A stretch of 17,499 nucleotides of DNA from Gemmatimonadales bacterium. Its GTDB lineage: Bacteria; Gemmatimonadota; Gemmatimonadetes; Gemmatimonadales; GWC2-71-9. A model generated the notes under the pieces. The model was given only the letters and a program-made list of their open reading frames with translations, ran no database searches and had not been told where the DNA came from. The stretch spans positions 1-17,499 of the forward strand of contig JAICPP010000042.1 in assembly GCA_025929805.1 (NCBI GenBank). Reading direction: 5' to 3'. Below, piece after piece: positions 6,175 to 14,652 of the stretch (position 1 is its first letter; the number at the start of each line of letters is the position of its first letter). The position numbers and the translations under genes are program-made.

Positions 6175-8017
6175 AAATCTTACTTCTAAGCCTTCTCCCG
6201 TCGCCCTCGCGCACGGTGATTCCGCGTTCGTCGGCCCACTCCAGCAGGGGGATCAGATACTTGCGGCTGATGCCAAGCCGATCGCGAACAGCGGCTGGAA
6301 CGATGGCCCCCACCCGACCCATGTCGTGGAGCACGCCGGTGAACTGATCGAGTGCTTCGCGGGCGTAGTACCGATCCCGCTCGACCGCTTCTACTCGGCC
6401 ACGAGCTGCCGCAAGCCGCAGCAGCGAGTGGAGATCCCGCCGGCCGGTCGTCTTTTCCAGCTCCGGCACCGAAGGAGGGGCGAGGTGGGCCTCTGCCAGG
6501 ATCTCCACGATCCGATCGATCTCGGCCTCGCCGCCTGCTACTCTGGGCACGAAGCCCGCCAATGCAATCAGCCCTTCACGACGGACCAGCCGCCTTGCTC
6601 GGGCAAAGTCGTCCAGTGCCGCCTCGATGACGAGATCACCTCCCGGCAGAGCATGTCGCAACGTTTCCAGAGGCATCCCCGGCTCCCCCGGGTGCCGGCG
6701 ATGGTAATCTCGCAAGACATCCAGAGCGCGGCGACCAACCTCTTGGACCAGAGAGGCCGTTACCCAGAGGCTTCCTAGCCGGCGGGCCTCGGTCTCGCGA
6801 CGCGCGACCTGGCCGGCCATGCTCTCAGGGACTCCGAGCAGAATCGGCAAAACGGAGCTCTCGATGCCACCCGGGCGGCGCTGGAGCAAGCTCCGGAAGC
6901 GCTCGCCAGGGTCCCTCGAGCTCAGACCGGAAGGCCATGCCACCGCGCGCCGCGGTGGCATCGGATCCAGGACCCGTCCTCCGCCAATCGTCGTGACGGG
7001 ACTGTAGCTCCGGAGTACGAATCGATCCTGGGCGCGTGCCACGAGCGGCGACTCCAGCCTCAGCCGGGCCATACCGCTGCTGCCCGGCTCGATGTTCGAC
7101 CGGGGTAGCACTCTGGCCATTACCTCCACGGTTCCCAGGAGGAAGCGGACGCGAGTCCGTGCCCTGAGCGGGCGCGGCGCCCGGGGATCCAGGGCGATCT
7201 CGACGTCCAGAGCCGAAACAGAAGTCCAGGGCAGCCGGTCGCTGACGAGCACTGTGCCTCGGGATAGTGCTGAGCGCTCGATTCCGGTCACGGCAATCGC
7301 CGTCCGCGCGCCCGGCTCGCTGCGCTCGACCGGTTGACCATAGCTTTCCAAGGAGCGGATGCGGCCTCGCGAACCTGATGGCAGCGATAACACCGGATCA
7401 CCAACCGCCACCCGCCCGGACCATACGGTGCCGGTAACGACCGTACCCACCCCCGGAAGTGAAAAGACCCGGTCGATGGGCATTCGGAACGCGTCCGCGG
7501 CAGAACGAGGTTCCACGAGTTTGGCCTGAGCAGCCAGCCTCTCTCGCAGGGCGTCAATGCCTGTTCCAGTCTTTGCCGACACGACAATTGGGGCGTCGAA
7601 TGTGATCGGCGAGCTGCGCAAGCGGTCCGCAACTTCGGCCACCACGAGCGCGAGCCAATCGGGATCCACTAGATCGGCCTTGGTGATGACGGGTATCCCA
7701 AGCGGGATACCCAACTGCTCCAGGATGAGAAGATGCTCTTCCGTCTGAGGCATGATTGCCTCATCAGCGGCGATGACGAGTAGCGCCAGGTCGACCCCGG
7801 AAGCCCCTGCTACCATGGTACGAATGAAATCCTCGTGCCCCGGCACATCCACCATCCCCGCCACTCGGCCGGAGCCGAGCTCGAGTGGAGCGAAGTTGAG
7901 CTCGATGGTGATCTCGCGCCGGCGCTCCTCCGCCAGGCGGTCCACCGGTCTTCCAGTGAGGGCGGTGACCAGTGTGGATTTGCCGTGGTCGATGTGCCCG
8001 GCGGTTCCAATGATCAT
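6173..8017 (-). CDS. selB: Selenocysteine-specific elongation factor SelB
   Basis: SelB is the GTPase that carries selenocysteinyl-tRNA to ribosomes stalled at a UGA followed by a SECIS hairpin. The 614-residue length equals the usual bacterial size. The N-terminal EF-Tu-like part shows G1 GHIDHGKST, G3 DVPGHE and G4 TKAD, followed by beta-barrel domains (VFSLPGVGTVVTGTVWSG). The C-terminal third holds winged-helix repeats that bind SECIS RNA, ending DRLGISRKYLIPLLEWADE. An oddity is the switch I motif: it reads ERRREITIEL, with glutamate where nearly all translational GTPases have glycine (RGITI). The ATG overlaps the recO stop by 4 nt (ATGA), so translation is coupled. No selA, selD or tRNA-Sec lies in the window. 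Confidence 0.95.
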   Translation of the reverse strand: MIIGTAGHIDHGKSTLVTALTGRPVDRLAEERRREITIELNFAPLELGSGRVAGMVDVPGHEDFIRTMVAGASGVDLALLVIAADEAIMPQTEEHLLILEQLGIPLGIPVITKADLVDPDWLALVVAEVADRLRSSPITFDAPIVVSAKTGTGIDALRERLAAQAKLVEPRSAADAFRMPIDRVFSLPGVGTVVTGTVWSGRVAVGDPVLSLPSGSRGRIRSLESYGQPVERSEPGARTAIAVTGIERSALSRGTVLVSDRLPWTSVSALDVEIALDPRAPRPLRARTRVRFLLGTVEVMARVLPRSNIEPGSSGMARLRLESPLVARAQDRFVLRSYSPVTTIGGGRVLDPMPPRRAVAWPSGLSSRDPGERFRSLLQRRPGGIESSVLPILLGVPESMAGQVARRETEARRLGSLWVTASLVQEVGRRALDVLRDYHRRHPGEPGMPLETLRHALPGGDLVIEAALDDFARARRLVRREGLIALAGFVPRVAGGEAEIDRIVEILAEAHLAPPSVPELEKTTGRRDLHSLLRLAAARGRVEAVERDRYYAREALDQFTGVLHDMGRVGAIVPAAVRDRLGISRKYLIPLLEWADERGITVREGDGRRLRSKI

Positions 8018-8775
8018 GCAGCAGCCCAGGATCGAAGCATCCAGAACTCCAGGGCGGGAAGATCCGCACCCTCGGCCAGGTGATGCCGGATGTAACGAGC
8101 CAGGAGGCGGCGGTGGGCGGCCCCGTGCCTCGCATCGAGCGTGGGCAATGTGGCGGTGGGATCGAGCAGCGCAACGAGATCGGCCCGATCCGCCGGCGGC
8201 AGCTGGGTAGCTCCCCGCTGGGCGGCGCAGTCCGTACAGAGAGCGCCTCCGTCGCGGGTGCTGAACGGCAATCCGCCGTTGGGAGGAAGCAGCGTGCCGT
8301 CGATCACACAGGCATCTATTGAAGGAGCGAAACCAAGGACACTCACCAGGCGCCAGAGCAGCCGAAAGCCAAGCGGCTCGACCGTCTCCCTGGAAGCGGT
8401 CTCGAGATCATCCAGTGCCGCACGAAAGACATCGAAGCTCTCGGGATGGGGATCGGGCGGCGCAAAGCGAAGCATGACCTCGGACAATGCGCACGCGACC
8501 GCATAGCGTTCCAGATCCGAGCTGAGACCCACATGAAGCCGCCGCAGGTCGAAGGCGGTGAGAATGCTGAGCTCGCGGTGCTGCTTCATCATCAATTGGG
8601 CCTGACCTTCGCTCAACAGCTGAAGGGATCCACCGAAACGGCTCTTGGCTCGCAGCGCACCCTTTGCAATGGCGCTCTGCACGCCGAGATCCCGGGTAGC
8701 CAGCCGGACGATCTTCGAGGTCTCGCTGTAACGCAGGACCGAGAGAACAACCGCGGGGGTGGAGACCAGCGCCAC
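8014..8775 (-). CDS. recO: DNA repair protein RecO
   Basis: RecO works with RecR (and RecF) to load RecA onto gapped single-stranded DNA. I start the gene at GTG 8775, giving 253 residues beginning VALVSTPAVVLSVLRYSETS. That N-terminal OB-fold pattern (VVLSVLRYSETSKIVRLAT, then IAKGALRAKSRFGGSLQ) is typical of the family and AGGG lies a few nt upstream. A farther ATG at 8856 would only add a leader inside the preceding gene. The C-terminal zinc-ribbon region is degenerate: one pair reads CTDC, but the other reads CVID, so one of four expected cysteines is replaced by aspartate. The gene starts 8 nt after the upstream lipoprotein gene and overlaps selB by 4 nt, so it could be transcribed with the B12 genes. 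Confidence 0.92.
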   Translation of the reverse strand: MALVSTPAVVLSVLRYSETSKIVRLATRDLGVQSAIAKGALRAKSRFGGSLQLLSEGQAQLMMKQHRELSILTAFDLRRLHVGLSSDLERYAVACALSEVMLRFAPPDPHPESFDVFRAALDDLETASRETVEPLGFRLLWRLVSVLGFAPSIDACVIDGTLLPPNGGLPFSTRDGGALCTDCAAQRGATQLPPADRADLVALLDPTATLPTLDARHGAAHRRLLARYIRHHLAEGADLPALEFWMLRSWAAA

Positions 8776-8783
8776 GAGACACC

Positions 8784-9863
8784 CTAGAGCTGGGAGTCGT
8801 CGATCGGGTCGACGCCGGCAGGCAGCACCCGGGCCAGCAGGACTTGGGTCGCGCACTGGCCCACCGGGACGGTTCGGATCTCGCTGAAGTCGGGGCGCAG
8901 CACGTGGACGAGCCCGTTGTCGGAGCAGCCGGCTTCCAGGGCATAGATCCGCCCCTGGGAATCCACCGCAACCCCGGTATTTGCCGGAATGGGGATCCCG
9001 TTGCCCTCCCCTCGCACAATCGCGCGGTCTGCAGTATCGAATTCCATCAAGCCTTCGGTTCGCGAGCTGATCAGCAGCCGGTCTCCCCCATCTGCGGTAA
9101 GGTCCCCAGGACCAAAGCCGAACCCGCCGAAGCTCGCCAGCTCCTGGCGGCGTACCGGGTCCACTACTGAAAGACGACCCTCATCGACACTGGGATCTCC
9201 CGGCTGAACCACATACATCAGTCCATCACTCGCCACCGCGCTGAACTGGGCGTTCCCCGGCCCGATGAGAGGGATCGAGTCGATCAGTGCCCCCGGCGTG
9301 GCCGCCGCGGGATCGACTACGCTGATCCAGCTCTCGCCGGCAGGCTTGCCGAGGGAATCGAGATTGGCATTCAGGACCAGCAACCTCCCGCGAGTGAAGA
9401 TCACCTGCTGAGGCGTGACTCCCACGTTCAAGCTGGCGGTGTCGCCAGTGGTAATGTCGACTCGGGTGAGGGTATTGGAGTTGGAGTTCGACACATAAAC
9501 GATGGAATCATCCACCAGGGCAGCCCCGGCCACGCCAGATCCCGGCTGCAGCGGGATGGTGTTTATCAGTTGGCCTTCCCCAAGATCCACGATCGCAATG
9601 GCGTCGCGGGCTCGCAGGGGAACGATCGCCGTACCGCCCCGGGTAGTCACGCTCACGGGTTGCACATCGGACGCGCCAAGCGGGATAGTGGAGACCTGGG
9701 TGGGCGCAGCGACCGGAATGAGACTCAACGTGGCGCCGGTCGTGTTGAGTACGACGATCACTTCCTCGGGAGCAGGCGGAGGTGCCGCCGTTTCCGCACA
9801 ACCGAAGGAGGTGCCGACGCTCAGCACGAGCGCAACCCGCGGGATAAGTCGGGCAAGTGTCAT
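8784..9863 (-). CDS. Beta-propeller lipoprotein next to BtuB, candidate BtuG-like B12-binding protein
   Basis: The 359-residue product starts with a lipoprotein signal (hydrophobic VALVLSV, then TSFGC as likely lipidation site near residue 22). The rest is a repeat-rich beta-propeller of the YVTN/YncE type; one blade reads DSIVYVSNSNSNTLTRVDI, and others read SAVASDGLMYVVQP and GVAVDSQGRIYALE. In Bacteroides, BtuG is a surface lipoprotein with a seven-bladed propeller that sits on BtuB and binds cobalamin very tightly. Architecture and position directly after btuB suggest the same role here, but this is inference; a general lipoprotein propeller is the alternative. Two cysteines remain in the last blades (EAGCSDNG and VGQCATQ). 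No clear ribosome site precedes the ATG, which lies 57 nt after the btuB stop. Confidence 0.85.
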   Translation of the reverse strand: MTLARLIPRVALVLSVGTSFGCAETAAPPPAPEEVIVVLNTTGATLSLIPVAAPTQVSTIPLGASDVQPVSVTTRGGTAIVPLRARDAIAIVDLGEGQLINTIPLQPGSGVAGAALVDDSIVYVSNSNSNTLTRVDITTGDTASLNVGVTPQQVIFTRGRLLVLNANLDSLGKPAGESWISVVDPAAATPGALIDSIPLIGPGNAQFSAVASDGLMYVVQPGDPSVDEGRLSVVDPVRRQELASFGGFGFGPGDLTADGGDRLLISSRTEGLMEFDTADRAIVRGEGNGIPIPANTGVAVDSQGRIYALEAGCSDNGLVHVLRPDFSEIRTVPVGQCATQVLLARVLPAGVDPIDDSQL

Positions 9864-9920
9864 ATGCTGGAAGATCGAGGCACCATGGCCGAGTCGCCAG
9901 TTGACCGCCCCACAGTCAGG

Positions 9921-11903
9921 TCAAAAGCGAAATCTGGCTCCTCCGAACACCCCTCTCGGTCTGCCCGGAAATCCCACCACCTGGTCGTACTTCTCGTCAA
10001 AGAGATTCTCCACCCGGATCATGCCCGAAATGCCGGGCTGCCCGACACCCGGCCGGAGGATCTCCACGTCTGCGGCCAGATCCACGAGCGTATAGCCCGG
10101 GAGATCCACGCGCTGGCTGGGAAACTGACTGAAATCTACGTCGTCTCTACTGCCCACATAGGTCATCGATCCGGTCAGCGATGCCCGGTCCCACGCCAGG
10201 GCGGTGATCGCGAGCTCCGCTGAATGACGGGGGCGGCGGATCAGCCGCTCGCCACTGGCGAAGGGAGCAGAGGGCATCCCGCCATCCTCAGTGGCTTTGG
10301 TGGCGAGATAGGAATAGGAGAAGCTCGCCCGCACGCCAGGAACAACGGAGGCTCTGAGCCCGGCTTCGACGCCGCGCGCCCACGCGGACGCGCCATTGAA
10401 GTAGGTAGGCGAGCCCGGTGCTGCACCGCCATTGTACTGGACCATGTCGCGAAAACTTTGATTGAAGTAAGTGGCCCAAACTGAGACCCGACTCGCTACA
10501 ACCTCCTGTTCCACCCCCACCTCCCAGCTGGTTGAGCGTTCCGGCCGGAGCCCGGAGTCTCCCACGACGAAAGGTGCGTCGCAGAACTGCTCGCAGAAGG
10601 TAGGTGCCTTGAAGGCTCGTCCCACCGAAGCACGCACTCGAGTGCGCCAGGGCAAGCGGTGCGCCAATCCGGTCCGATAGGTGAAGAAGGTGCCGAAGCC
10701 GCTATTGTGGTCGACCCTGGCGTTGAGGTTGACCGCCAGACCGGAAGGGAGATCGAGAACAGCCTGCGCGTAGGAACCAACCGTGGTACGCTGCCGATCG
10801 AACGGTGCATCCGGCGTAGTGGAGATCCCGCCGAAATTCGAGGTGGTTTCACCCGATTGCCTCTCGGTTTCTCGTTCGACCTGACTGCCGGCGGTGAGCG
10901 TCAGAACCGAGTTGGGCCATGCGTTCATCCGAAGATCGAGGTTGCCTCGGTCGGCTCGCGAGCTGCGATGAGACGCAAAGCCGAATCCCAGCGTGTCTCC
11001 AGGATGGTCCGGTTGGTCCTCGAACCCGGCGTCACTGCGGCTACCTCCCGCCGTGAGCCGGAGCTGATAGCGGTCGCCGAGTCGGCGGCCCACATCGACT
11101 GCCAGGGAGAGTGCCTGTTCGCTGTTCGATTGGTTGCTGTCCGACAGGATGCCGGAGCCGTCGGTCGGGAAATGATGCACGTTATCGGTAAAGCGGACGG
11201 CAAGCGACGCGTCGGTGCGGGAGTCCGGCGTGGTGTACAGCGAACCGCCCATCATTGTGTTTCGGTAGTCGTTATTAAAGGCGTATGCGCCGTCGGTGCC
11301 GATGTGGCCGATGCTGGCGGAGTAGTTGATGCGATCGGTGCCTCCCCGAACTCCGGCGTGTCCGGCGACTGTTCCGAAGCTGCCGGCCTCCCCCCCACCT
11401 TCGACGGTAAAGCCCGGGGCACCGCGTCGAGTAAAGACCTGCACTACCCCGGTGACCGCGTCTGAGCCATAAACCACGCTGGCAGGCCCCCGGAGGACCT
11501 CGATTCGCTCGATGTTGTCGGTCGTCAGGTTGGCCCAATTGTAGGCGCCGCCTGCCTGATTCACCGGCACACCATCGACCAGTACCTTGACGTAGTCACT
11601 CTCCCCGCCCCGCAGGAACAACGAGCTTACGCCACCATAGGACCCCACCTGGAGCACCGTTGCTCCCGGGACTTCCCGTAATGCGTCGTGCACAAACCGA
11701 ACGCCGCGTCGCCTGAGCTCCTCACCGCTGATGGATGTGACCGAGGAAACCACGGCGTCCGAAGGTGTGGGCATGCGTGTAGCCGTCACCACCAGCTCGC
11801 GGAGACGTATCGTGTCCTGCACCTCCTGGGCAGCAGCCATGGTAGAAATTCCGCCTGCCTGGATCATCACGGCGGCGGTCGCGCCAAGCCAGCGTGCAAT
11901 CAT
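9921..11903 (-). CDS. btuB: TonB-dependent vitamin B12 receptor BtuB
   Basis: BtuB is the outer-membrane barrel that takes up cobalamin using TonB energy. After a signal peptide (MIARWLGATAAVMIQAGG, cleavage near MAAAQ) comes a TonB-box-like stretch RLRELVVTATRMP. The plug domain follows (SISGEELRRRGVRFVHDAL, SSLFLRGGESDYVKVLVDGV, ERIEVLRGPASVVYGSDAVTG), then the barrel with a final strand ending in FRF, the usual signal for BAM-assisted insertion. ENLFDEKYDQVVGFPGRPR near the end is standard for the family. I chose the ATG at 11903 because GGAG lies six nt upstream; ATGs at 11924 and 11936 are alternatives adding 7 or 11 residues. Assignment to B12 rather than another ligand rests on the riboswitch and the btuFCD genes upstream. 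Confidence 0.93.
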   Translation of the reverse strand: MIARWLGATAAVMIQAGGISTMAAAQEVQDTIRLRELVVTATRMPTPSDAVVSSVTSISGEELRRRGVRFVHDALREVPGATVLQVGSYGGVSSLFLRGGESDYVKVLVDGVPVNQAGGAYNWANLTTDNIERIEVLRGPASVVYGSDAVTGVVQVFTRRGAPGFTVEGGGEAGSFGTVAGHAGVRGGTDRINYSASIGHIGTDGAYAFNNDYRNTMMGGSLYTTPDSRTDASLAVRFTDNVHHFPTDGSGILSDSNQSNSEQALSLAVDVGRRLGDRYQLRLTAGGSRSDAGFEDQPDHPGDTLGFGFASHRSSRADRGNLDLRMNAWPNSVLTLTAGSQVERETERQSGETTSNFGGISTTPDAPFDRQRTTVGSYAQAVLDLPSGLAVNLNARVDHNSGFGTFFTYRTGLAHRLPWRTRVRASVGRAFKAPTFCEQFCDAPFVVGDSGLRPERSTSWEVGVEQEVVASRVSVWATYFNQSFRDMVQYNGGAAPGSPTYFNGASAWARGVEAGLRASVVPGVRASFSYSYLATKATEDGGMPSAPFASGERLIRRPRHSAELAITALAWDRASLTGSMTYVGSRDDVDFSQFPSQRVDLPGYTLVDLAADVEILRPGVGQPGISGMIRVENLFDEKYDQVVGFPGRPRGVFGGARFRF

Positions 11904-11946
11904 TGCCACTCCGTTGCTGAACATGTCGTTCTGCATCCTCGCCCGC

Positions 11947-12744
11947 TCAGGGTACGCTTGGATTCTCGCCGGCCCGGAGCGGTATGAACTGCGGTGAGCC
12001 GTCGAGCCAGGTGGTGACCGCCACCGGCCACTCGAACACGCCCGACACAGTGAGCCGGTCGAGCACGGCGCCCGGAGTGCCCTCCGCTCTTACCGCCCCG
12101 CGCTCCAGCAGGATGATGCGATTGGCGAACCGGGCTGCCAGGTTGAGATGGTGGGTGATGACGAGGCACGCGAGCCCGTCCTGTACCAGTTGCCCCACCA
12201 GCTCGAACAGCTCCATCTCGTGGCGCACATCCAGCGATGCGGTCGGCTCGTCCAGTACCAGCGCGCGAGGCTCCTGCGCGAGGGCTCGGGCAACTCGTAC
12301 CCGCTTCCACTCGCCACCTGATAGGGTATCGATCGGACGATCGGCCAGGGTCAGGATGTCGCAGCGCTCCAGCGCCTCCTGCACCGCAGTCCGGTCGCGA
12401 GGGCCGGGAACACCGAGCGGACCCAGGTAGGCATAGCGGCCGAGCATCACAGTCTCACCGACAGTGAGAGGAAAAACGGCCTCCTCCTGCTGGCCCACTA
12501 CCCCGACCGTCTGGGCCAGTAACCGGCGGGGCCACTGCTGAATGGGCCGGCCGTCGACCAGCACTACTCCGCCTTCTACCGGTAGCAGCCCTGACAACGC
12601 GCGAAGCAGCGTGGTCTTTCCACTGCCATTCGGGCCGGCGACGGCCACCAGCTCCGAGGCCCTTACCTGGCAATTCACACCACGCAAGGCGAGCGGCCCA
12701 TTAGGCCGGTACCGCACGGAGATCTCTCTGGCATCGAGAATCAT
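11947..12744 (-). CDS. btuD: Vitamin B12 ABC transporter ATP-binding protein BtuD
   Basis: This 265-residue ATPase powers the BtuCD importer at the inner membrane. It shows Walker A GPNGSGKTT near residue 40, Q-loop VVGQQ, the ABC signature LSGGEWKRV, Walker B ALVLDEPTASLD and the H-loop histidine in VITHHLNLA. It belongs to the FepC/BtuD type of siderophore and cobalamin importers. Its start overlaps the btuC stop by 4 nt (ATGA), which couples the two. The C-terminal 40 residues (VSGVFEWPVAVTTWLDG) extend past the ATPase core, as in relatives of the family. The riboswitch upstream of btuF is the basis for the B12 rather than the iron assignment. Confidence 0.93.
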   Translation of the reverse strand: MILDAREISVRYRPNGPLALRGVNCQVRASELVAVAGPNGSGKTTLLRALSGLLPVEGGVVLVDGRPIQQWPRRLLAQTVGVVGQQEEAVFPLTVGETVMLGRYAYLGPLGVPGPRDRTAVQEALERCDILTLADRPIDTLSGGEWKRVRVARALAQEPRALVLDEPTASLDVRHEMELFELVGQLVQDGLACLVITHHLNLAARFANRIILLERGAVRAEGTPGAVLDRLTVSGVFEWPVAVTTWLDGSPQFIPLRAGENPSVP

Positions 12745-13718
12745 GGGGCGAGCGTCCTGCGGAGGAGCAGTGCGAAGATCGGCACGCCGATAAGCGCGGT
12801 GATCACCCCGACCGGGAGCTCGAGCGGGCGCACCGCGGTTCGGGATACCACATCCGCGAGGACCAGAAAACAGCCGCCGGCCACGAATACCAGTGGCAAG
12901 AGGCTCCGGTGCAGAGGGCGGAATCTCGTACGGACCGCATGGGGGACCACCAGCCCTACGAAACCCACAATGCCACAGGTGGCCACACTAGCGGCGGTGA
13001 GGAGCGCCGTGCAGAGATAGACGACTCGACGGATTCGGTCGACCTCAGCGCCGAGATGATGAGCCGGCTCGTCGCCTAAGGCAATCAGATCGAGTGACCG
13101 GGCGTGAAACAGCAGGATTCCCAGGGGCAGTACCGCATAGGCGGTGAAGACCGCAAGTGAGCGCCAGGAAGCCGACCCGAAACCACCCAGCAACCAGAGG
13201 AACGCGTTGCGAACACCGGGGGCATCGGACAGCACCATCACAGCACTCATCAGGGCACCTGCGAAGGCGCCGACCACGACGCCCGAAAGCAGCAGGACAT
13301 GCGGGTCCAGTCGCCGCCCTGACACCAGGCTCAGGCGGTACACCAGGGCCACCGCTGCGAGGGCGCCGATGAAGGCTGCCAGGGGAATCGCCCAGGGATT
13401 GGCCGCCCGGGAGGCGATCGCGAGCACTGCGCCAAGACCCGCACCGCTGGAAAGACCCAGCAGGTAGGGCTCCGCGAGCGGGTTGCGGATCATGGCCTGC
13501 AGAGCCGCACCACACACGGCAAGGCTGCCCCCTACGAGGAACGCCAACACCACCCGGGGAGCGCGCACCTCACGGACGATCGCGGCGGCGGCTCCCTTTC
13601 CCTGCCACAGCCCGATCCACACGTCAGAGAGTGGAAGGCGAACCGATCCGGCGCTCAGCCCCAATGCAATACAGGCGACAACCATCAGTGTTAAAAGCCC
13701 CACGCGAGCAGCGTTCAT
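12741..13718 (-). CDS. btuC: Vitamin B12 ABC transporter permease BtuC
   Basis: The 325-residue FecCD-family permease forms the membrane channel as a dimer. Multiple hydrophobic segments are visible, such as VGLLTLMVVACIALGLSAG at the start. The family signatures REVRAPRVVLAFLVGGSLAV, GAALQAMIRNPLAEPYLLG and SSGAGLGAVLAI are present, as is the later GFVGLVVPHAVR motif that lies near the coupling helix. Length matches the usual 320-340 residues. It overlaps btuF by 4 nt at its start and btuD by 4 nt at its end, giving a tightly coupled trio. Confidence 0.95.
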   Translation of the reverse strand: MNAARVGLLTLMVVACIALGLSAGSVRLPLSDVWIGLWQGKGAAAAIVREVRAPRVVLAFLVGGSLAVCGAALQAMIRNPLAEPYLLGLSSGAGLGAVLAIASRAANPWAIPLAAFIGALAAVALVYRLSLVSGRRLDPHVLLLSGVVVGAFAGALMSAVMVLSDAPGVRNAFLWLLGGFGSASWRSLAVFTAYAVLPLGILLFHARSLDLIALGDEPAHHLGAEVDRIRRVVYLCTALLTAASVATCGIVGFVGLVVPHAVRTRFRPLHRSLLPLVFVAGGCFLVLADVVSRTAVRPLELPVGVITALIGVPIFALLLRRTLAP

Positions 13719-14602
13719 GGAGCCGCCGTTGCCAACAGGGTCGCCAGCTGCCGAATCGCTGCTGGTGCCCTGGGACTGGGCCGGTTGAACTCGGACCCGC
13801 TCACTCGCAGAAATCGGCGCTCACGCACAGCGGGAACAACTTGCCACTCGGGCCGGCTGGCAAAGGCCGACGGTCCCTCGGCCGTGGTGAAGATGAGATC
13901 AGGATTGCGTGAAGCCACTGCCTCGATGCTAACGACCCCCGACGTCGAGGGCACATCGGCAAAGAGGTTCTCCGCTCCCGCCCGCTCAATCAGCTCGTTC
14001 AGGAAGCTGCCTCGCCCGATGGTCATGGGAGGTTGTTCCCAGACCAGTAGCAGCACCTTTGGTCGTCGCCCCGGTTGCGCGATGGTTGCGTGTGCCAGAG
14101 AGCTATCGAAGACGGCGGCAACGGAATCGGCGCCCCGGGAGTGGGCGGTAAGGACCCCAAGCATGTGCGCCACTCTGGGAACGTCACTCAGGGCATCGGT
14201 GTTGAGCCTCGGCGCGGGAATGCCGAGCTCCCTCAGCCGTCCTGCCACGGCGGCATTCTGGCCGGAGTTGTAGAGCACCACCAGGTCCGGGCGGCGGGCG
14301 AGCACCGCCTCGATGCTGGGCTTGATGCCATCGCCCAGGTTCGGAATCGCCCGCACGGCGACCGGGTAGTCGCAGTACTGGGTGCGCCCCACCAGGCGGG
14401 ACTCTGCGCCGATGGCGTACAGCAGCTCAGTCGCAGCGGGAATGAGCGAGACGATGCGGCGGGCGGGGGCACGGAGGGTAATCGTGTCACCAGCATCATC
14501 GATGACACTGAGCGCGCCGCCCGAAGCCGGAGCCGGGCCGCAGCCGGCTCCGCCACCACCCACAGCGAGGGCGAGCAGCCAAATCAGAGTGTGCCGGCGC
14601 AT
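13715..14602 (-). CDS. btuF: Cobalamin-binding (lipo)protein BtuF
   Basis: BtuF captures cobalamin in the periplasm and delivers it to BtuCD. The sequence holds the type III substrate-binding fold: IVSLIPAATELLYAIGAES, GRTQYCDYP, KPSIEAVLARRPDLVVLY, then a long connecting helix and WEQPPMTIGRGSFLNELIE in the second lobe. The signal MRRHTLIWLLALAVGGGGAGC suggests a lipoprotein with Cys at residue 21, an anchored variant of the soluble E. coli BtuF. I start at ATG 14602 for that reason. ATG 14629 is an alternative adding nine residues; it lies in the arm of a hairpin, with GAGG only one nt upstream. Neither ATG has an ideal ribosome site, which fits riboswitch control of initiation. Confidence 0.93.
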   Translation of the reverse strand: MRRHTLIWLLALAVGGGGAGCGPAPASGGALSVIDDAGDTITLRAPARRIVSLIPAATELLYAIGAESRLVGRTQYCDYPVAVRAIPNLGDGIKPSIEAVLARRPDLVVLYNSGQNAAVAGRLRELGIPAPRLNTDALSDVPRVAHMLGVLTAHSRGADSVAAVFDSSLAHATIAQPGRRPKVLLLVWEQPPMTIGRGSFLNELIERAGAENLFADVPSTSGVVSIEAVASRNPDLIFTTAEGPSAFASRPEWQVVPAVRERRFLRVSGSEFNRPSPRAPAAIRQLATLLATAAP

Positions 14603-14621
14603 CCGTGAGCCGAAAATGATT

Positions 14622-14652
14622 CCGCCCATTCCTCAGGTGGAGAAATGGGCGG
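14622..14652 (-). promoter_or_regulatory. Hairpin over the btuF initiation region, candidate riboswitch expression platform
   Basis: A perfect 9-bp stem pairs 14622-14630 with 14644-14652. On the transcript it reads CCGCCCAUU ... AAUGGGCGG. The 13-nt loop holds UCUCCACCUGAGG: a purine stretch GAGG resembling a ribosome site next to a pyrimidine stretch CUCCACC that resembles an anti-ribosome site. The upstream ATG (14629) is buried in the 3' arm. Two further hairpins precede it: CCCUC/GAGGG (14684-14697), enclosed by GGTGGC/GCCACC (14676-14681 with 14704-14709), and CGACC/GGTCG (14657-14670). No T-run is seen, so control at translation is more likely than termination. Confidence 0.55.

Noticed and set aside
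8776..8856. Extended N-terminus of RecO from ATG 8856
   Set aside because: The extra residues overlap the lipoprotein gene and do not resemble RecO; the family pattern begins just after GTG 8775, which has an AGGG upstream.
11947..14602. Iron-siderophore ABC importer instead of a B12 importer
   Set aside because: The family is shared, but the cobalamin riboswitch directly upstream and the BtuB-type receptor downstream favour B12.
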